DNA of 64,000 bases, from NCBI GenBank assembly GCA_963753075.1, contig CAVWAR010000010.1:186001-250000 (forward strand), in the 5' to 3' direction. How positions within the stretch are numbered: the stretch's first letter is position 1; the number at the start of each line of letters is the position of its first letter. Of this stretch, positions 35,106 to 44,259 are shown one piece after another. The translations under genes were made by a program, and so were the position numbers. Origin of the DNA: Prado023 sp963753075 (lineage in GTDB: Bacteria > Actinomycetota > Actinomycetes > S36-B12 > CAIYMF01). The notes below the pieces were generated by a model. The model saw only the letters and a program-made list of their open reading frames with translations. It had not been told where the DNA came from and searched no databases.

Positions 35106-36941
35106 TCAGCGCAGCCCCTCCAGCCATCCGACGGCGCGTCGGCTTTCCCGTCGCAGCGACTCGATCCGGGCCCCGGCCAGGACCAGCAGGGTGCCGGCGA
35201 TCGCCAGCCCGACCCAACGGGGAAGGTTCGACAGGCCGCTCCAGACCTGGGCGCCTGCAGCGATGACCAGGGCCAGTGCTGCGGGGACCAGCAGCCCGCC
35301 CAGGCGCAGGCGGGCGCCGAGCACCAGGGCGATCACGCATGCGACGAGGACGGCCCCGAGCCGGACCAGATGCCAGTGCATGTCGAGGTTGCTCACGTCC
35401 CAGGCCCACGGAGCCGCCCACGTCGCCACGGCCGAGGGGACGAGCGCCATGGCCACGCCCGGACCGAGCCACTGCAGGGACGGCGTCGGGCCACGCCGTC
35501 GCCAGAGCAGGCCGGCAAGGAGCAGAAGGGCGGCGAACGGCAGTGAGTAGGCCTCGATCGGGTCCTGCCACATGCCTGGGGCCAGGGTCATTGCGAGCAT
35601 GCCCAGCAGGGCGCCCACCCAGCCTGTGACCGGAAGCCACCAGGCCACGGCGAAGGCGACGATGGCCACGGTGGCCGCCAGCAGCGACATCTGTTGCGTG
35701 ACCAGATCGCTGCCCAGCGGCTCGGGCTCCGAGGCGATGCGGACGGCCGCCCAGGGGATCCACACGGAACAGGACCCCACGACGGCCGTCAGCCGATCAT
35801 CCCGAAGCACCCAGAGGACGAGGCCGACGGTGAGTCCCGCGAGTGCGACCGCGGCCGCCAGCCAGACCGGCTGCGGGTCGGCGGGCAGCGCCAGCAGCAG
35901 TGCGAAGGTGACCCCCAGCAGCGCGGAAGCTCCGAGCTCGACCAGGTGGGGTCGGCCGTGGTCCAGCGCCGACCAGCTGCCCAGTGCCAGCGCAGCCGCT
36001 GCGGTGGTGACCAGGGCCCCTGGCAGGGAGGAGCTGGACAGCGCCGCAGCAGCCGTGGCCACCGTGCTGATCGCCAGGCCCAGGGCGCCCACCACCTGCA
36101 GGGGGCGCCGCTGGTCGGGCCAGCGGTCGCTGTGCTGGGAGCCGGCCAGCATGGCGATGCTGGTCAAGGTCGGCACGACGAGTGTGGCGCTCACCCTGGC
36201 GCCCGAGTCCAGGGCGTCGGTGGCGCCCCCGACGACCATGACCACGAACCACGAGCTGAGCAGCCCGGCGGCCCATCCCAGCCAGCTCCACGCCTGCAGG
36301 CTGAAGCGAGTGCTCAGCAGCACCAGGGCCAACCCGAGAAGGGCGAACGCCACGGCCGGGTAGAGAGTCGGATCGGTGATCCAGTTCTCCGGCAGGAGCC
36401 CCAGCAGGGGGGCGGCGAACAGGTCGACGGCAGCCAGCCCCGCGGCGACCGCGGCGAGTGCCTCTGCCGTCCCGGGGAGCCAGGTGCGCAGCCGGATGGC
36501 CAGTGCACCGATCCCGGCTGTCGCCGCGAGCATCAGGACGACCTGGCCGGCGGCACCGAGGCGGTCCCAGACCACGGCAGCGAACACTGCCCCGGCGATG
36601 ACGAGCAGCAGGGCGCCAAGGGCGAGGAGGATCGTTTGGGCGCTGGGGGTGCCTCGCGTGGGGGCCGGAGGTACCGGGGGAGTGCCCGGTCCGGTTGGGA
36701 TCGCACTGGCCCGCGTGGATGACGGCGGATCCCACACGGCGTACTGGACGCGCAGCTCAGGAACCGGGGCGGCATCCCCCGCCGCGACGCGATCGGCCAG
36801 CCATGCGGAGCGACCGGCACGGGCGTCAGCCTCGGCCACGTAGCCGGCGTACGCACGGTGCCCGCACTGGCACGTGGTCATCCCGGCGCTGTCGTAGCGG
36901 GTGGGGTCCAGGTCCTCGGCACGGCAGCGCGGGCACCTCAT
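35106..36941 (-). CDS. Polytopic membrane protein with N-terminal zinc ribbon (SCO7613 type)
   Basis: A 611-residue protein. The N-terminus MRCPRCRAEDLDPTRYDSAGMTTCQCG contains CxxC...CxC, a zinc ribbon. A Pro-rich linker (about 80-105) precedes about 16-18 hydrophobic segments with few charges. It resembles the SCO7613 C-terminal domain-containing membrane proteins of actinomycetes, of unknown function. ATG 36939-36941 is chosen for its GGGGAGGGG site 7 nt upstream. The gene lies 105 nt upstream of the LytM gene in the same direction, so they may be co-transcribed. Confidence 0.75.
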   Translation of the reverse strand: MRCPRCRAEDLDPTRYDSAGMTTCQCGHRAYAGYVAEADARAGRSAWLADRVAAGDAAPVPELRVQYAVWDPPSSTRASAIPTGPGTPPVPPAPTRGTPSAQTILLALGALLLVIAGAVFAAVVWDRLGAAGQVVLMLAATAGIGALAIRLRTWLPGTAEALAAVAAGLAAVDLFAAPLLGLLPENWITDPTLYPAVAFALLGLALVLLSTRFSLQAWSWLGWAAGLLSSWFVVMVVGGATDALDSGARVSATLVVPTLTSIAMLAGSQHSDRWPDQRRPLQVVGALGLAISTVATAAAALSSSSLPGALVTTAAAALALGSWSALDHGRPHLVELGASALLGVTFALLLALPADPQPVWLAAAVALAGLTVGLVLWVLRDDRLTAVVGSCSVWIPWAAVRIASEPEPLGSDLVTQQMSLLAATVAIVAFAVAWWLPVTGWVGALLGMLAMTLAPGMWQDPIEAYSLPFAALLLLAGLLWRRRGPTPSLQWLGPGVAMALVPSAVATWAAPWAWDVSNLDMHWHLVRLGAVLVACVIALVLGARLRLGGLLVPAALALVIAAGAQVWSGLSNLPRWVGLAIAGTLLVLAGARIESLRRESRRAVGWLEGLR

Positions 36942-37172
36942 CGCCAGACCCCTCCCCATGAATGGTCAGTCCGGGGGACCACTCCCACGCTACTCCGTGC
37001 GTGGACGGCCGAGCTCCGGATCGGGCCGCGTGCCGCCATCGCTAATCATCGGCAGCGGATGTGCCGATAGTGAGGAGGTGCCCGCCGCCTCGGCTCGGGC
37101 ACCGACGGCCTCGCGTGAGCCTGCACGGGGTTGACGTCCTGTGTCCGCGCAGCGAGTGCGATAGGGAGCATC

Positions 37173-37400
37173 ATGGCAATCAACTGGGGACGCAAGGGCG
37201 ACCGGGACGGCGATGCGATGGCCATGTCTCGATGGGTACAGGCGGTCGAGGGGGTGTCGGAGCGATTCGCGGCCTTCGACCACATGTCGCTCGATGAGGC
37301 CGTCGAGACCGCACTGCTGCGGACCCCGGGGAACATGAGCCGCGAGGAGCTGACCCGCCGCCTGTCCGAGCGCCGCGGGGTCGAGCCCGGAAAGGTCTGA
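37173..37400 (+). CDS. Small hypothetical protein (75 residues)
   Basis: MAINWGRKGDRDGD start, then a helical stretch with MSRWVQAVEGVSERF and LDEAVETALLR, and a basic end (RLSERRGVEPGKV). No signal peptide or membrane segment. AGGGAGC lies about 4 nt before the ATG, and a TTGACG -35-like hexamer occurs at 37131, so expression is plausible. Not recognised. It is divergent from the zinc-ribbon membrane gene and upstream of another small ORF. Confidence 0.6.
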   Translation: MAINWGRKGDRDGDAMAMSRWVQAVEGVSERFAAFDHMSLDEAVETALLRTPGNMSREELTRRLSERRGVEPGKV

Positions 37401-37512
37401 CGTCGGCTTGGGGTCCGCCTGCGGTGATGGTCGGAGCGCGGCCGCGGACCGGACCGGACACGCATTGTTGCGGCATGCCCCTTGATCTGCGGCCGAGAAG
37501 GGGCCATGCTCG

Positions 37513-37806
37513 ATGGCAGTTATCACGGTATGGAAGTGGAAGGACCTCGACGAGAATCAGTTGATGCAGGCGATGGGCGCCACGGTCGTCCTGGACTACC
37601 CCGAGGGCTATCAGAACTACGTGCTTGCCGACGGCTCGGGTGGCATGAGCATCGGCCCTGATGGGGAGGATCTGGAGGCGCAGGCGGTTCGGGCACACGT
37701 GTTTGCGAAGTGGTGCACGCTCGAGGTGCACAACGCCCTCCCTGAAGGTCAGGCGCTGGCCATCGGGCCCCAGATCGTCGAGGTGCTCAAGAACCTGGCG
37801 GAGTAG
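37513..37806 (+). CDS. Small hypothetical protein (97 residues)
   Basis: A small cytosolic protein with a mixed alpha/beta pattern: VITVWKWKDLDENQLMQAMG, a YPEGYQNYVLADG strand, and a C-terminal helix ending EVLKNLAE. One cysteine only. A GAGAAGGGG ribosome-binding site lies about 9 nt upstream. I do not recognise a family. The codon bias is normal for the chromosome, so it is likely a real, perhaps lineage-specific, gene. Confidence 0.6.
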   Translation: MAVITVWKWKDLDENQLMQAMGATVVLDYPEGYQNYVLADGSGGMSIGPDGEDLEAQAVRAHVFAKWCTLEVHNALPEGQALAIGPQIVEVLKNLAE

Positions 37807-37839
37807 GCCCCCGGGAGACGGGGTCACTCGGTAACGGGA

Positions 37840-38625
37840 TCACGCGGCACCGCGATTGGCGCCGTCGTCCCGAGTCGCGGTGAACCGGAGCAGCGGGACC
37901 GGCAGCTCGGCCCGCCCGGGCAGTCGTTGGAGCAGGGCCTCGGCCCGGTGCAGCTGTGCCGGCGTCCGCCCCGGGGTGTACAGCGACTGCACGGCCAGCC
38001 GGGCATCGTCCGGTGTGCTGATCGGGAACGGGAATCGCTCGCGGGCCAGGTGCCTCGGGCGAAGGCCTGCATTCGTGAGATCTCGCGCCAGGGCGCCAGC
38101 GTGCAGCTGGATCGGCATGGACCCAGGGCCACGCAGCGCCACAGAGAGCATGGCCACTGAGGGCAGGTCGCGAGCCCTGACCGGCCGGGTGGCCGGGACC
38201 ATCGCGACGAAGGTGCCGCCAGGGCGCAGGACGCGGGCCACCTCGGCAAGCGTCCGCTCGAGGGGCACGAGCATGAGGGCCATGGACATCACGACGGTGT
38301 CGACGCTCTCGTCGGGGACGTCCAGGTCGGTTGCGTCACCGGACCTGACAGGGCCGCGTCCGGCTGCGCGGGCAGCAGCCAGCTCGGCCGGTGAGGTGTC
38401 GAGCCCGAGGTAGCTCATGGCGTCGATGTGGTCCTGGATCGGAGCCGACCCGCATGCCAGGTCGAGCACGTCGCCGGCGGGGCGAGGGACCATCGCGGCG
38501 AGCCAGTGGTGAGCCGTGCCGTGGACCGGGTGGCGCGCATGGCTCAGGGCCACCTCGGTGATACCCGGGTGGCCCTGGTGGTAGTCGGCCAAGTAGGTGG
38601 CCCAGTCCGTACGGTGACGCGTCAC
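37840..38625 (-). CDS. Class I SAM-dependent methyltransferase
   Basis: A 261-residue protein with the methyltransferase type 11 fold: VLDLACGSAP (motif I, SAM binding), YLGLDTSPAEL (acidic end of strand 2), ATDLDVPDESVDTVVMSMALML (motif IV) and LAEVARVLRPGGTFVAMVPA. The substrate cannot be told from sequence. The GTG start is chosen for its GGAAGGA site 4-5 nt upstream; the open frame extends to 38775 with no support. It is divergent from the hydrolase-OsmC gene. Confidence 0.85.
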   Translation of the reverse strand: MTRHRTDWATYLADYHQGHPGITEVALSHARHPVHGTAHHWLAAMVPRPAGDVLDLACGSAPIQDHIDAMSYLGLDTSPAELAAARAAGRGPVRSGDATDLDVPDESVDTVVMSMALMLVPLERTLAEVARVLRPGGTFVAMVPATRPVRARDLPSVAMLSVALRGPGSMPIQLHAGALARDLTNAGLRPRHLARERFPFPISTPDDARLAVQSLYTPGRTPAQLHRAEALLQRLPGRAELPVPLLRFTATRDDGANRGAA

Positions 38626-38831
38626 TGGGTCCTTCCCATGAGTCTGTCCATGAGCGTACGGGAGCCGGCCGTCGTCATGTGCCCTCCTCGTGTCCGGTGC
38701 ACCGTGAGCTCGGTGCTGGGAGCACCGTTGCTCGAAGGGGCTTTCGGGTTCGGTGGGTCCACCCACAGTGCGCATTCCGCGTGTTCAGGCACGATGGGTA
38801 CTCAGACGAGCTGGGCTATGGGAAGGACGGC

Positions 38832-40097
38832 ATGACGGACGTGACCACGAGCGAGGACATCAGCTTCCTGGGGACGCGCGGGCAGGTGTTGTCGGGTGTG
38901 CTCAGCATGCCCATGGGGACGCCGCGCGCGTTCGCAGTGTTCGCGCACTGCTTCACGTGCGGCAAGGACAGCCACGCCGCGGCGCGCATCTCGCGGGCGC
39001 TGGCCGAGCGGGGCATCGGGGTGCTCCGGTTCGACTTCACCGGCCTGGGGGAGTCCGGCGGGGATTTCGCCGACACGACCTTCAGCTGTGACGTGTCCGA
39101 CCTGACGCTCGCCGCCGACCACCTCGCAGCCACCTACAGCGCTCCCTCCCTGCTGGTCGGGCACTCGCTGGGTGGCGCGGCGGTCCTGGCCGCTGCGCAG
39201 GCGATCCCCTCGGTGCGGGCCGTCGTCACCATCGGGGCACCGAGCCAGCCGAGCCACGTGGTGGACCTGCTCGGCGGTGCGGCCGAGCGGATCGAGCAGG
39301 ACGGCGAGGCTGACGTGACCCTGGGCATCCGCACCTTCCGGATGCGCCGACAGTTCATCGATGACCTTGCCGCCCAACCGCAGGAGGACCGGATCCGTCG
39401 TCTGGGTCGCGCACTGCTCGTCCTGCACGCGCCCCGTGACACGACCGTCGGGATCGACAACGCGCGCCAGATCTTCGACACGGCCCGGCACCCGAAGTCG
39501 TTCGTGGCCCTCGATGGTGCCGACCACCTGCTCTCCGACCGGGCGGACTCCGCGTTCGCCGCAGACATCATCAGCACGTGGGCAGCTCGCTACCTCGACG
39601 GGCCGGAGGCGGTCGATGGGCCGGAGGTTGAGGTCTCCGCACCGGACCTGGGATCGGCCTCGGCGGGGGAGCCCGGGCTGGTCACCGTCCGGTCGAGCCC
39701 CCCGGGGCGATTCACGCAGTCGATCATCGCCGGGCGGCACGAGTTCCTGGCAGATGAGCCCACCTCTGTCGGTGGGACCGACATCGGGCCCAACCCGTAC
39801 GACCTCTTGCTCTCCTCGCTCGGGGCATGCACCGCCATGACGCTGCGCATGTACGCGGATCGCAAGCAGCTCCCGCTCGAGGGCGTCGAGGTGGAGCTCC
39901 GACACGACCGGATCCATGCCAACGACTGCTCCGAGTGCGACACGAAGACCGGGATGGTCGACCACATCGACCGCGTGATCACCCTGCACGGTGACCTGGG
40001 TGTCGAGCAGCGGGAGAGCCTGCTGCGGATCGCCGATCGATGCCCCGTGCACCGATCGCTGACGGGCGAGGTTCACATCAGCACCCGGGGGGCGTGA
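38832..40097 (+). CDS. Alpha/beta hydrolase-OsmC fusion protein
   Basis: A 421-residue fusion. Residues about 1-260 form an alpha/beta hydrolase with the nucleophile elbow GHSLGGAA, an upstream HCFTCGKDSHA oxyanion region, an Asp (HAPRDTTVG) and a His (GADHLLS). Residues about 285-421 form an OsmC domain with SLGACTAMTLRMYADRK and the second Cys in ADRCPVHRSL; OsmC proteins reduce organic peroxides through these two cysteines. This fusion is known in bacteria; the hydrolase may release peroxides or substrates for OsmC. ATG 38832 has GGAAGGACGG upstream. The DUF3179 gene follows 6 nt later. Confidence 0.9.
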   Translation: MTDVTTSEDISFLGTRGQVLSGVLSMPMGTPRAFAVFAHCFTCGKDSHAAARISRALAERGIGVLRFDFTGLGESGGDFADTTFSCDVSDLTLAADHLAATYSAPSLLVGHSLGGAAVLAAAQAIPSVRAVVTIGAPSQPSHVVDLLGGAAERIEQDGEADVTLGIRTFRMRRQFIDDLAAQPQEDRIRRLGRALLVLHAPRDTTVGIDNARQIFDTARHPKSFVALDGADHLLSDRADSAFAADIISTWAARYLDGPEAVDGPEVEVSAPDLGSASAGEPGLVTVRSSPPGRFTQSIIAGRHEFLADEPTSVGGTDIGPNPYDLLLSSLGACTAMTLRMYADRKQLPLEGVEVELRHDRIHANDCSECDTKTGMVDHIDRVITLHGDLGVEQRESLLRIADRCPVHRSLTGEVHISTRGA

Positions 40098-40103
40098 GCG
40101 ATC

Positions 40104-41360
40104 ATGTCACTTGGCATCCCCGGGGAATCTGGCACACGCATGCCGGCTCGGCGGGGCGTGCGCGGGGTGGCCTGGGTGCTGCTCACCCTCGGTGCGCTGG
40201 CAGCGTGCGGTTCGGCCCAGCAGGGGGGCCGGGAGGCCTCGGCGGGGCTCGGGTCCGAGGCGGGCGAGGTGGCCGGTCCGGTCGAGCTGGAGCGCGCCGT
40301 GGAATCACCCGAGGAGGATGTGGTCTCGGCTCTGCAGGACCCTGCAGCCGCCGAGTTGCCGGCCCCGCTGGTCGACCCGGACACGCTGGTGTCCGGCGGC
40401 CCACCTCCCGATGGGATCCCGGCAATCGATGAGCCGCTGTTCCACGAGGCGTCGTCGGCGACCTGGATCGGCGCCGACGAACCCGTGCTCAGTCTCGAGG
40501 TGAATGGGGAGGCCCGCGCCTATCCCGTCGCCGTGCTGATCTGGCACGAGATCGTCAACGACACGATCTCCGGGGTTCCGGTGGCGGTGACCTATTGCCC
40601 GCTGTGCAACAGCGCGATCACGTTCGAGCGGCAGGTCGGCGACCGCGTGCTGAGCTTCGGCACGTCGGGACTGCTGTATCAATCAGCCCTGGTCATGTAC
40701 GACCGACAGACCGAGTCGTTGTGGTCTCAGCTGGAGCTCGGTGCAGTGGCCGGCGTGCTGGCCGGGACCAGGCTCGAGACCATCCCGACCCAGACGGTGG
40801 CGTGGTCGGACTTCGTGGCGGCGCACCCGGATGCGTGGGTCCTCAGCGACCGGACCGGCTTCAACCGCCCGTATGGGTCGAACCCGTACGTGGGCTACGA
40901 CGACGTGGACACCGACCCGTTCCTGTTCGACGGGTCCGTCCCCCCAGTGCTGCCGGCCAAGGCGCGGGTGGTGGGGCTCGGAGGGAATGCCGACCCGGTG
41001 GCCGTGCCACTGGATCGGCTGGCCCAGGAGCGGGTCAGCACCGAGGAGGTCGACGGCCGGGACGTTGTGCTCTGGCTGCAGCCCGGGCTGCGCTCACCGT
41101 TGGACACCGAGGAGCTCTCGGAGGGTCGTGAGATAGGTGCCGTTGCGGTGTTCGAGCCGCAGTGGGACGGGCAGGCCCTGACCTTCCGGACCGGAGGTGA
41201 TGGGGAGTTCATTGACGAGCAGACCGGGTCCACGTGGAACGTGCTCGGCCAGGCGACCGATGGGCCTGCGGCCGGAGCGCAGCTGGTGCCTGTCGAGCAT
41301 GTCGATACGTTCTGGTTCGCGTGGTCTGCCTTCAGGCCCAACACCCGGCTGGCGTCGTGA
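40104..41360 (+). CDS. DUF3179 lipoprotein
   Basis: A 418-residue secreted lipoprotein: a basic start, hydrophobic stretch and lipobox LAAC (Cys at about residue 35). The DUF3179 domain follows with YPVAVLIWHEIVND, VTYCPLCNSAITFER and TSGLLYQSALVMYDRQTESLWSQ. The YCPLCNS motif could bind a metal or be redox-active, but no function is established. It is directly after the hydrolase-OsmC gene (6 nt) and likely co-transcribed. Confidence 0.88.
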   Translation: MSLGIPGESGTRMPARRGVRGVAWVLLTLGALAACGSAQQGGREASAGLGSEAGEVAGPVELERAVESPEEDVVSALQDPAAAELPAPLVDPDTLVSGGPPPDGIPAIDEPLFHEASSATWIGADEPVLSLEVNGEARAYPVAVLIWHEIVNDTISGVPVAVTYCPLCNSAITFERQVGDRVLSFGTSGLLYQSALVMYDRQTESLWSQLELGAVAGVLAGTRLETIPTQTVAWSDFVAAHPDAWVLSDRTGFNRPYGSNPYVGYDDVDTDPFLFDGSVPPVLPAKARVVGLGGNADPVAVPLDRLAQERVSTEEVDGRDVVLWLQPGLRSPLDTEELSEGREIGAVAVFEPQWDGQALTFRTGGDGEFIDEQTGSTWNVLGQATDGPAAGAQLVPVEHVDTFWFAWSAFRPNTRLAS

Positions 41361-41363
41361 GGG

Positions 41364-41400
41364 CAGGTGCACCAGCGGATCGGTACCGCACTGGCGCCTG
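41364..41400. terminator. Imperfect hairpin between convergent genes
   Basis: CAGGTGCACCAGCGG (41364-41378) and CCGCACTGGCGCCTG (41386-41400) pair at about 10 of 15 positions (CAGG:CCTG and GCGG:CCGC ends) around a 7-nt loop, between the DUF3179 and amylase stop codons. Confidence 0.4.
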
Positions 41401-41413
41401 ACCCGGATGCCGA

Positions 41414-43411
41414 CTACGGCGTGAGGCTGAGGATCACCGTCTGCCTCGGGGCGATGGTCTGCAGGGGCTGGTAGCCCTCGATCGTGCCGCCGGCGCCCAC
41501 GGGCATCGGATCCGCCGGGGCGCCAGTCAGAAGGTCCGTGGCCGTGAAGCTGCCCTTCGCCAGCGGGCTGCTGGCCAGTCCGAGTGTGCACCCGGTCTCG
41601 GTGGAGTCCGAGAAGTTGTGCACGACCAGCACAGTGTCGGTGCCGTCGGGCGTCGTGCGCAGTTGGGCGTTGAGGGCCGGGCAGCTGCTGGCCATGGTCT
41701 CCAGCGCGCCCACGCTGAGGGCCGGATGTGCGGATCGCACGTGGATGAGGCGCCGATAGTGATCGAGCAGCGAGTTGGGATCGCCGCTCTGGGCAGCCAC
41801 GTTCACGGTGGCGGCGTCGGCGTTGATCGGTTGCCACGGAGTGCCATCGGTGAAGCCCGCACCTTCGGTCGGGTCCCACTGCATCGGCGTCCTGATCTGC
41901 TCGTCCGGCTTCTGGCCCACCATGCCGATCTCCTCGCCGTAGTAGACGAAGGGAATGCCCGGGAGCGTGAGCAGGATGCTTGCTGCCAGCTTCGCTCGAT
42001 CTGGGTCGCCGCCGAGCTGTGTCATCACCCGATCCTGGTCGTGGTTGGTCAGGAACGGCGCGAACTGCCCGGGGGGGAACTCGGCCAGCACCCGGCTCAG
42101 CTGCGCGGCGAAGGCAGTCGGATCGGCGGCGGTCACGCTGCTCAGGATGCTCTCGGCGAGCGTGAACTCGAAGGCGAGGTCCACCTCGTCGTCGACCACA
42201 TAGGGCACCACGGCGCTGGTGTCATCCCAGACCTCACCCACCGTCAGGGCCTCGGGGTCGATGGTGTCGAGGAAGTCGTCCCAGGCCACCAGCCATTCGT
42301 GGGTCTGGGTTGTGCCGTCGTACCGGTCGCCGTCCTCGATGAGGTGGCGGACGGCGTCGAGTCGGAACCCGTCGACGTCCATGTCCTGCATCCAGAAGCG
42401 GGCGACCTCGTACATCTGCTCGGTGACGGCGGCGGTCCGGAAGTTGAGATCGGGCATGCCCTCCCAGAAGAGTCCGTGGAAGTAGGCGCCGTTGCGCGGG
42501 TGCCATATCGGGGTGCCCCACGGACTCATGTGGCCGGGATCCGAGTCGCTCCAGACATACCAGTCCCGCTTGGGGGAAGTGGGGCTGCCGGCCGAATCGA
42601 CGAACCACGGATGCTCGCTGGAGGTGTGGTTGAGCATCAGGTCCACGATGACCCTGATCCCGCGCCGGTCAGCCTGGTCCATCAGCTCGCCGAAGTCGTC
42701 GTTTGTGCCGTAGTCCTGCTCGACGGTGTAGTGGTCGGTGGTGTCGTAGCCGTGGTAGCTCGGCGATTGGGCGACCGGCATCAGCCACAGTGCCGTGACA
42801 CCCAGGTCGTCGTCGGTTCCGGGGTCGCCGTCGTTGAGGTAGTCCAGCTTGTTGATCAGGCCGCGCAGGTCACCGATCCCGTCGCCGTCGCTGTCGGAGA
42901 AGCTGCGCACGAACACCTCGTAGAAGACCCGCTCGTTCCACCAGGGAATCGGGGCGGCGACGGGCTGCGCGCTTGCCATGGGTGCGCCGCTCGGACGCGC
43001 CACCCGGGTCAGGATGGCTCCCTCCATCTGCTCTGCGCGATAGGCGCACGGGTCGGAGATGATGTCGAGTGTCACCTCGTCCCCATCAAGACCCCACCGA
43101 TACGTCGCCTCCACCATCTCCTCGGGTTCCGGGCATGCGCCGGTGAAGGTGAGGACGTCGCCGGACACCGAGTACGACGCCGATCCGGCCAGGTCCTCGA
43201 GGGCCACGGCCTGTGGATCCTGGCCAGGCGCGCCGACGCCGCCCCACAGGGACCCATCGGCACGGAAGTCGATGACCTGCAGCTGGTCGGCGGTCTCGAC
43301 GGCCCACGCGCCGTACGGGAACTCCTCCTCGTCGGCCGAGCACCCAGAGATCAGCATGGCCACCAGCGCGACGAGAACCGCCACGATGTGACCGGGGCGA
43401 GGTCGATTCAC
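41414..43411 (-). CDS. GH13 alpha-amylase-family lipoprotein
   Basis: A 665-residue lipoprotein (lipobox LISGC, Cys about residue 24). After a beta-rich N-terminal part (about 30-145) comes a GH13 barrel: VFVRSFSDSDGDGIGD, DLMLNHTSSEHPWF (region I), DGFRLDAVRHL (nucleophile Asp about 352), LTVGEVWDD (acid/base Glu) and FLTNHDQDR (region IV, Asp). Oligo-1,6-glucosidase/trehalose-type features include the HPWF and IWHPRNGAYFHG segments. It hydrolyses or transfers alpha-glucosides outside the membrane; exact specificity unknown. The GTG start is the first possible codon of the signal peptide. Confidence 0.9.
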   Translation of the reverse strand: MNRPRPGHIVAVLVALVAMLISGCSADEEEFPYGAWAVETADQLQVIDFRADGSLWGGVGAPGQDPQAVALEDLAGSASYSVSGDVLTFTGACPEPEEMVEATYRWGLDGDEVTLDIISDPCAYRAEQMEGAILTRVARPSGAPMASAQPVAAPIPWWNERVFYEVFVRSFSDSDGDGIGDLRGLINKLDYLNDGDPGTDDDLGVTALWLMPVAQSPSYHGYDTTDHYTVEQDYGTNDDFGELMDQADRRGIRVIVDLMLNHTSSEHPWFVDSAGSPTSPKRDWYVWSDSDPGHMSPWGTPIWHPRNGAYFHGLFWEGMPDLNFRTAAVTEQMYEVARFWMQDMDVDGFRLDAVRHLIEDGDRYDGTTQTHEWLVAWDDFLDTIDPEALTVGEVWDDTSAVVPYVVDDEVDLAFEFTLAESILSSVTAADPTAFAAQLSRVLAEFPPGQFAPFLTNHDQDRVMTQLGGDPDRAKLAASILLTLPGIPFVYYGEEIGMVGQKPDEQIRTPMQWDPTEGAGFTDGTPWQPINADAATVNVAAQSGDPNSLLDHYRRLIHVRSAHPALSVGALETMASSCPALNAQLRTTPDGTDTVLVVHNFSDSTETGCTLGLASSPLAKGSFTATDLLTGAPADPMPVGAGGTIEGYQPLQTIAPRQTVILSLTP

Positions 43412-43505
43412 TGGGGACCCCCTGACTCCGGTGGTGGCTTGCCAAACCCACCATTTCGATCATCCCGCGCTGGTGATGCTGCGCCAAGGGCCGAAGGTCG
43501 GATGA

Positions 43506-43649
43506 ACCTGGACTCGGTGGAGAGGGGGGACCGGCTTCGCGATCTGGATCACCACCGACACGTTCGCGCTGTTCCCGGCGTTCGTATGCATCGGGTTCGT
43601 GCTCGGCCTGGTCTTCTCGGACGCTTCGGATCGACGTGAGCGCCGCTGA
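43506..43649 (+). pseudogene. Possible 3' remnant of a small membrane protein
   Basis: A frame without any start codon reads GFAIWITTDTFALFPAFV then CIGFVLGLVFSD and a basic end, TGA at 43647. The hydrophobic hairpin resembles the tails of small 2TM/DUF1707-type proteins. An in-frame TGA lies just upstream, so this is likely a broken gene, or an accident of a GC-rich frame. Confidence 0.3.
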
Positions 43650-43799
43650 AGGAGATCGAGGCCGCCCGTTGCGCATGATTCCGATGGGTGTGGCCGGGCG
43701 GGTCGGCCTCTCGATGGTGCGCGGCGGTGTCGCGCGTCGGCATGTGTGTGCGTCCACCTTGTCGTCGTTGGCCGGCCAGGTGCGCGAGTGCCCAGCGGC

Positions 43800-44021
43800 T
43801 GGTGTCGGTGGCCATTGCAAGGGCTTCGGCGTCGCTCTGTGCGATTGCGAGGATGTGCCACGGGCATCAGGTGTGCGATGGTGGTCCCCACTGGCCCGGC
43901 CGGGCAGGGTGGTGTCCACGGGTAGGCCACACAGATGGCACGGTGCTGAGGCGCCGCGGAAGCCGGCCAGTCATCGGGCGCGGGCTTCGCTGTATCGGCG
44001 GTGCTGCCGAGGGTTGCGCAT
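43800..44021 (-). pseudogene. Decayed HNH endonuclease gene
   Basis: ATG 44019-44021 is preceded by GGGAGG and begins MRNPRQHRRYSEARAR, then meets an in-frame TGA at codon 17. Past it, the same frame reads CHLCGLPVDTTLPG, the zinc-knuckle start of small HNH nucleases; one base away the frame gives TTIAHLMPVAHPRN and PCNGHR, the H...N...H-type core. The right parts lie in the right order in two frames, so this is an HNH gene broken by a stop and a frameshift. HNH genes of this size often come from phages or plasmids. Confidence 0.45.
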
Positions 44022-44215
44022 GGGCCACCTCCCGGTGCCGCGCGACGGGCTGCCCGGGCTGAGACCAGCCCCACACGGCCATGCTCACAGCATCGCAGGT
44101 CAGGACCGGTTTGTGGCGCAGGAATCCAGATCGTGCGGCGCTCCGGCCGAGACGGTGCATCGCCGCTAGCAGCGGCTCGGGCAACCCTGTGTGGCCGCTC
44201 GCTACGCCTGCTCCT
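44022..44215. other. Gene-free stretch
   Basis: About 200 bases between the HNH remnant and the terminator of the FG-GAP gene. Several short frames are open on both strands but none has a recognised motif or start signal. Confidence 0.4.
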
Positions 44216-44246
44216 GGTGCAGCGGCCCCACGCGATCCGCTGCACC
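44216..44246 (-). terminator. Hairpin downstream of the FG-GAP gene
   Basis: GGTGCAGCGG (44216-44225) and CCGCTGCACC (44237-44246) are a perfect 10-bp inverted repeat with an 11-nt loop, 14 nt after the FG-GAP stop on the reverse strand. No T tract. Confidence 0.65.
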
Positions 44247-44259
44247 GACGAGACGAGGC

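Noticed and set aside
35106..36735. Several long + strand frames over the zinc-ribbon gene
   Set aside because: Shadows; the reverse frame has membrane helices and the CxxC ribbon.
41618..43639. Open frame of 673 codons on the + strand
   Set aside because: Mirror frame of the GH13 lipoprotein; no recognisable motif.
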